This document shows, piece by piece, positions 30,937 through 35,089 of a DNA stretch of 35,089 nt (positions within the stretch are counted from its first letter, which is position 1; every line of letters starts with the position of its first letter). Below the pieces are notes generated by a model. The model was not told the DNA's origin. It did not search any database and saw only the letters and a list, made by a program, of their open reading frames with translations. The stretch comes from Streptomyces varsoviensis. Lineage in GTDB: Bacteria > Actinomycetota > Actinomycetes > Streptomycetales > Streptomycetaceae. The stretch lies in contig NZ_JOBF01000041.1 in the NCBI RefSeq assembly GCF_000718635.1, positions 1 to 35,089 on the forward strand. The letters are read 5' to 3'. The translations under genes and the position numbers were made by a program.

Positions 30937-30962
30937 TGAGCAGGGGGTTATCCCCCTGCTCA
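30937..30962. promoter_or_regulatory. Perfect palindrome upstream of the ABC permease
   Basis: TGAGCAGGGGG (30937-30947), TTAT, CCCCCTGCTCA (30952-30962): 11-bp perfect arms with a 4-nt centre, 54 bp before the permease start. Its short centre and position suit a dimeric regulator's operator overlapping the promoter; as RNA it would form a very stable hairpin in the leader. Confidence 0.7.
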
Positions 30963-31001
30963 CCCCAGAAATCAGCCCCCCCCTATGCCATACGCCGTGA
31001 A

Positions 31002-31097
31002 CCCGCCCACCCTTCGAATCGGCCCCTGCCGAAGAGCCTGCCCGCCCACCGAATCGCCCCTACGGGAAGGGCCCGCCCACCGGAACGGCCCGCCCCT
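31002..31097. repeat. Three imperfect direct repeats (CCCGCCCACC...AATCGGCCCCT)
   Basis: Copies begin at 31002, 31041 and 31072, with related spacing (39 and 31 bp) and internal differences. Their role is unknown. Confidence 0.6.
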
Positions 31098-31236
31098 GGG
31101 AGTGGGCGCTCGCCGTGGACGGTGGACGAGGGCGACCGCCCGGCCGCACGCCCCTGGGCTGGGCTCACGCCTCTCCGGACGACCTGGCCGCCCACCTCGC
31201 GGATGATCTTGCCGCACGCCCCGGAGGCCGGGCGTC

Positions 31237-31301
31237 CGCGCGCTATGTCAGGCGCTCGCTGCGTCAGACGCTCGCTGCGGCGGGCGCGCTCTACGTCAGG
31301 C
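31237..31301. repeat. Short direct repeats after the recX stop
   Basis: A GCGCGCTATGTCAGGC-like motif occurs at about 31238-31253 and 31284-31301 (second copy with CTACG). Between them CGCTCGCTGCG appears twice (31253-31263 and 31269-31279). They lie just downstream of recX on its strand. Confidence 0.55.
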
Positions 31302-31307
31302 TTCGCG

Positions 31308-32132
31308 CTACGCGTCCGGCAGGTGGTACTCCAGCAGCTCCGGGTCCTCGCCCTCCTCCTCCAGCGCCCTGCGCACCACACGCAGAGCGAGCCCCTCCGG
31401 GTATCCCTTGCGGGCCAGCATCCCGGCGAGCCGTCTGAGCCGCTTCTCCCTGTCGAGGCCGCGGCTCGCCCGCAGCTTCCGCTCGACGAGCTGGCGGGCG
31501 GTCCGCTCCTCCTGCTCGGCGTCGAGCTGCCCGACGGCCTCGTCGATGAGGGCGGTGTGCACCCCCTTGGTACGCAGCTCACGCGCGAGGGCCCGGCGGG
31601 CGAGGCCCCGGCCGTGGTGGCGGGACTCCACCCACGCCTCGGCGAACGCCGCGTCGTCGATCAGCCCGACGTCCTCGAACCGGGACAGCACCTCCTCCGC
31701 CACGTCCTCGGGGATGTCGCGCTTGCTCAGGGCGTCCGCGAGCTGCTTGCGGGTGCGCGGTGATCCGGTGAGCAGCCGCAGGCATATCGCCCGTGCCTGC
31801 TCACCGGGGTCGCGCGGCGCCTCGCTCCGCCGACCGCCGCCCAGCCCCGCGTCGCCCCCCGCGCCGACGCCCGGGGCCGTGTCGGAATCCGGTGCGGTGT
31901 CGGAGTCCGGCGCCGTGTCGCCGCCCGCCCGTCTGCCCGTACCCCGGCGCGAGTCACCGCCCGTACGCCCGTACGTACGGCCGCCGCCCCCGCGACCGCC
32001 GGACGTACGACCGCCGCCCGTACGTCCGGCGCTCGCGCGGCCCCGGCCGAGGCCCCCTTCCCGCTCTCCCTCCCAGTGGTCCGGCTGATCGTCCGCGCCG
32101 GGGCTGTCCGGCCAGTCCGTTCGCCGTGTCAT
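31308..32132 (-). CDS. recX: RecX, regulator of RecA
   Basis: Binds RecA filaments and limits recombinase activity. 274 residues; the RecX core (three-helix repeats) starts near residue 110: ARAICLRLLTGSPRTRKQLADAL, FEDVGLIDDAAFAEAWVESR, LRTKGV, QLVERKL, RRLAGMLARKGYPEGLALRVV. The first 105 residues are a Gly/Arg/Asp-rich low-complexity extension with a DTAPDS repeat, longer than in most RecX proteins (about 150-190 residues in total). ATG 32132 begins 3 bp after the recA stop, so the genes are co-transcribed and probably coupled. Confidence 0.95.
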   Translation of the reverse strand: MTRRTDWPDSPGADDQPDHWEGEREGGLGRGRASAGRTGGGRTSGGRGGGGRTYGRTGGDSRRGTGRRAGGDTAPDSDTAPDSDTAPGVGAGGDAGLGGGRRSEAPRDPGEQARAICLRLLTGSPRTRKQLADALSKRDIPEDVAEEVLSRFEDVGLIDDAAFAEAWVESRHHGRGLARRALARELRTKGVHTALIDEAVGQLDAEQEERTARQLVERKLRASRGLDREKRLRRLAGMLARKGYPEGLALRVVRRALEEEGEDPELLEYHLPDA

Positions 32133-32135
32133 GGG

Positions 32136-33263
<1,128 letters not shown>

Positions 33264-33397
33264 GGGTTCCACCCGATTTGCTTGAGTCGATCGCTTCACG
33301 TCCACGACGCTAACGCCTGCCACTGACAATCGGCCCTGACGTCGTGCCGCCCTGTGGATAACTCGGCCGGGACCGTCCCGGTAACCAGGGCCGGAAC

Positions 33398-33431
33398 CTC
33401 TATAAGAATGGCTGTTCGATTTCGGTGTCAA
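33398..33431 (-). promoter_or_regulatory. recA promoter with LexA (SOS) box
   Basis: On the minus strand TTGACA (33426-33431) is a consensus -35. It is followed by GAACAGCCATTC (33406-33417), a match to the GAAC-N4-GTTC SOS box with one base change, and TATAGA-like sequence at 33398-33403 near the -10. A GAAC-N4-ATTC form was reported for S. lividans recA (from memory). LexA bound there would block RNA polymerase. Confidence 0.72.
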
Positions 33432-33548
33432 GCGCACCACGCCGCCCGGAACGGCGGGCCGGACGGCGGCAGCGGCCGGGTTCAGGCTCGTTCTCGCGGC
33501 GGACACAGCCCCGTCGCGACCGGGGGCGGCCCCGCCCCGCGCCCCGTT

Positions 33549-34739
33549 TCAGCTCTCGTCGTCGCCGCCGTCGGGCGGCGGGTTCCGGCGCAGGGCGCGG
33601 CGCACCCGCCCCGCCGGTCTGCGACGCGGCCGCTCCGGCAGCCGCGCCTCGTCCGTGATCTCGTAGCGCTTCACATACGTGCCGAGGAACGCCTGGAGCG
33701 TCGCGGTCGCCGGGATCGCGATCAGCGCGCCCACCGCCCCCAGCAGCGCGGTGCCCGCGACCACCGAGCCGAAGGCCACGGCCGGGTGGATGTCCACGGT
33801 CTTCGCGGTGATGCGGGGCTGGAGCACGTAATTCTCGAACTGCTGATACACGACCACGAACCCGAGCACCCACACCGCGTACCAGGGGTCCACCGTGAAG
33901 GCGATCAGCATCGGCAGCGCGCCGGCGAGGTAGGTGCCGATCGTCGGGATGAACTGCGAGACGAACCCCACCCAGATCCCGAGCGCCGGAGCGTACGGCA
34001 CGCCCAGGACCTCCAGCAGTATGTAGTGGGCGACGCCGGAGATCACGGCCATGAGGGCGCGCGAGTAGATGTAGCCGCCGGTCTTGGCGACCGCGAGGTT
34101 CCAGGCGCGCAGCGCCTCCGCCTGGCGGCCGGGCGGCAGCACGGAGCACAGCGCGCGGCGCAGCCGGGGCCCGTCGGCCGCGAAGTAGAACGAGAACAGC
34201 AGCACCGTCAGGAGCCGGAACAGACCCCCGAGCACGGTCGCGGAGACGTCGAGCACACCGCTCGCGCTGTTCTGCACGTACTTCTGCAACCAGTCGGAGT
34301 GCAGCAGGCTGTCCTGCACCTGGACCCGGTTCAGGCTGGTGTTGAAGGTCTTGTTGACCCAACTGATCACCGAGTCGAGGTAGGAGGGGAAGTCGTCGAC
34401 CATGTTGGAGATCTGGTCGGCGAGCATCGAGCCGAGCAGCGCGAAGAAGCCCGCCGAGACGATGACGACCCCGAGGAAGACCAGGCCGGTGGCGAGGCCG
34501 CGGCGCATGCCGCGCGCGGCCATCCGGTCCACCGCGGGCTCGACCGCGAGCGCGAGGAAGAACGCGATCAGGATGTTCAGCAGCAACCCGATGAGCTGGT
34601 GGAAGGCCCAGCTCGCGAGCTGGAAGCAGGCGAAGAGGGCCAGTGCGAGCGCCATGGCGCGCGGCAGCCAGCGAGGCATGCGGGGACCGGGCGCGGGCGG
34701 CCGGCGGTCATCCTGAGCGGTCTCATCTGTCGGGGCCAC
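33549..34739 (-). CDS. AI-2E family transporter (PF01594-type membrane protein)
   Basis: 396 residues with about eight membrane helices: ALALALFACFQLASWAF, LLLNILIAFFLALAVEPAVDRM, GLATGLVFLGVVIVSAGFFALLG, then a soluble loop (about 110-170), LFRLLTVLLFSFYFAADGPRLRR, SGVAHYILLEVLGVPYAPALGIWVGFVSQFIPTIGTYLAGALP, and VAFGSVVAGTALLGAVGALIAIPATA. QFIPTIGTYL and the YQQFENYVLQPRI segment are typical of the family. Members export varied small compounds or ions, and AI-2 itself is not implied. GTG 34739 lacks a good ribosome site; ATG 34679 is an alternative. The C-terminus is an Arg/Pro-rich cytoplasmic tail. Confidence 0.88.
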   Translation of the reverse strand: MAPTDETAQDDRRPPAPGPRMPRWLPRAMALALALFACFQLASWAFHQLIGLLLNILIAFFLALAVEPAVDRMAARGMRRGLATGLVFLGVVIVSAGFFALLGSMLADQISNMVDDFPSYLDSVISWVNKTFNTSLNRVQVQDSLLHSDWLQKYVQNSASGVLDVSATVLGGLFRLLTVLLFSFYFAADGPRLRRALCSVLPPGRQAEALRAWNLAVAKTGGYIYSRALMAVISGVAHYILLEVLGVPYAPALGIWVGFVSQFIPTIGTYLAGALPMLIAFTVDPWYAVWVLGFVVVYQQFENYVLQPRITAKTVDIHPAVAFGSVVAGTALLGAVGALIAIPATATLQAFLGTYVKRYEITDEARLPERPRRRPAGRVRRALRRNPPPDGGDDES

Positions 34740-34789
34740 GGGGGTCAGTCTGGCCCATCGGCCACGGCGGCCCCGCGCCGCCCCGCGGC

Positions 34790-34984
34790 TCAGCGTTTGT
34801 CGTGGGGCACGTCCATCGCGACGCACACCGCGCGCCATACGTCCTTGGCGCTCCAGCCCGCGGCGAGCGCCTCGTGCACGGTCCGCCCTCCGAGCTCCGA
34901 CATCACGTGGTCGCGCGCGAAGGAATCGGCGTACGCGTCACCGAAGTGATCCGCCATCCGCTGCCAGAAGATCGTCAACCGCAT
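34790..34984 (-). CDS. DUF3046 family protein
   Basis: 64 residues, the usual length: MRLTIFWQRMADHFGDAYADSFARDHVMSELGGRTVHEALAAGWSAKDVWRAVC... The family is found in actinobacteria near recA, as here. Function unknown; predicted all-helical cytoplasmic. ATG at 34984 with GGAG 8 nt upstream. The leader is unusual: a 9-bp tandem repeat begins 17 bp upstream of the start. Confidence 0.92.
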   Translation of the reverse strand: MRLTIFWQRMADHFGDAYADSFARDHVMSELGGRTVHEALAAGWSAKDVWRAVCVAMDVPHDKR

Positions 34985-35001
34985 CCGTTCCGCTCCATAC
35001 C

Positions 35002-35089
35002 GCTGTCCCCGCTGTCCCCGCTGTCCCCGCTGTCCCCGCTGTCCCCGCTGTCCCCGCTGTCCCCGCTGTCCCCGCTGTCCCCGCTGTCC
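35002..35089. repeat. 9-bp tandem repeat GCTGTCCCC, nearly ten copies to window end
   Basis: Units of GCTGTCCCC repeat without a mismatch from 35002 to the last base, so the tract is cut by the window edge. On the strand of the DUF3046 gene it reads GGGGACAGC and ends 17 bp before the start codon. Confidence 0.97.

Larger units (their letters stand above)
30883..31307. other. Gap between the permease gene and recX
   Basis: 425 bp with no credible gene on either strand. It holds the palindrome near the permease, three imperfect CCCGCCCACC repeats (31002-31097) and two copies of a TAG-bearing motif directly after the recX stop (31237-31301). No clear recX terminator hairpin is seen. Confidence 0.6.

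Noticed and set aside
28252..30939. 895-codon open frame on the + strand opposite the ABC permease
   Set aside because: Antisense shadow produced by high GC in the third codon position; the product is Gly/Arg/Asp-rich without domains, while the minus strand encodes a clear FtsX permease.
35002..35089. CRISPR array
   Set aside because: Nine-base head-to-tail units with no spacers and no cas genes; a simple tandem repeat.

Overview
The window is chromosomal DNA from a high-GC actinomycete, almost certainly a Streptomyces. The signs are roughly 70% G+C, codons ending in G or C, frequent GTG and TTG starts, GGAGG-type ribosome sites, and a gene order that (from memory, not a search) matches the conserved recA to hflX region of S. 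coelicolor. It carries core housekeeping genes with accessory material between them. I see no rRNA, tRNA, CRISPR array, insertion sequence, prophage or attachment site.

Left part (1-4000): a siderophore module read leftward, made of a diaminobutyrate aminotransferase and an IucA/IucC (NIS) synthetase that runs off the left edge. A repeat-rich gap between them may hold a small TTA-containing gene. Next come a secreted lipoprotein serine protease (+), the ribosome-associated GTPase hflX, an M1 metallopeptidase, a RelA/SpoT homologue with an abnormal synthetase domain, dapF, a small membrane protein and miaA (all -). Two small + genes follow, the second an MT0933-like antitoxin, then a LigB-like protein and miaB (-).

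Middle (17.5-24.9 kb): a glutamate island. A membrane-anchored TAXI-type binding protein (+) converges on a response regulator/histidine kinase pair (-) that I equate with GluR-GluK. This pair is divergent from the glutamate ABC transporter gluABCD (+), which ends at a strong hairpin terminator.

Right part (25-35 kb): an FAD monooxygenase is followed after 32 bp by a 28-codon leader peptide with three cysteines, a GC hairpin, cysteine dioxygenase and an overlapping rhodanese. This looks like a sulfur-amino-acid catabolic unit under cysteine-dependent attenuation. Paired terminators separate it from a convergent FtsX-type ABC permease that has no ATPase beside it and a perfect palindrome in front of it. 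Then come recX and recA (3-nt gap, SOS-type box upstream of recA), an AI-2E-family transporter and a DUF3046 gene, whose leader abuts a 9-bp tandem repeat running off the right edge.

The window is unusually rich in short tandem repeats, both inside coding regions (aminotransferase N-terminus, cysteine dioxygenase N-terminus) and between genes (after miaB, before the DUF3046 gene). The features I would look at first are the cysteine leader peptide with its hairpin, the permease-less TAXI protein next to GluRK/gluABCD, and the palindrome upstream of the orphan permease.
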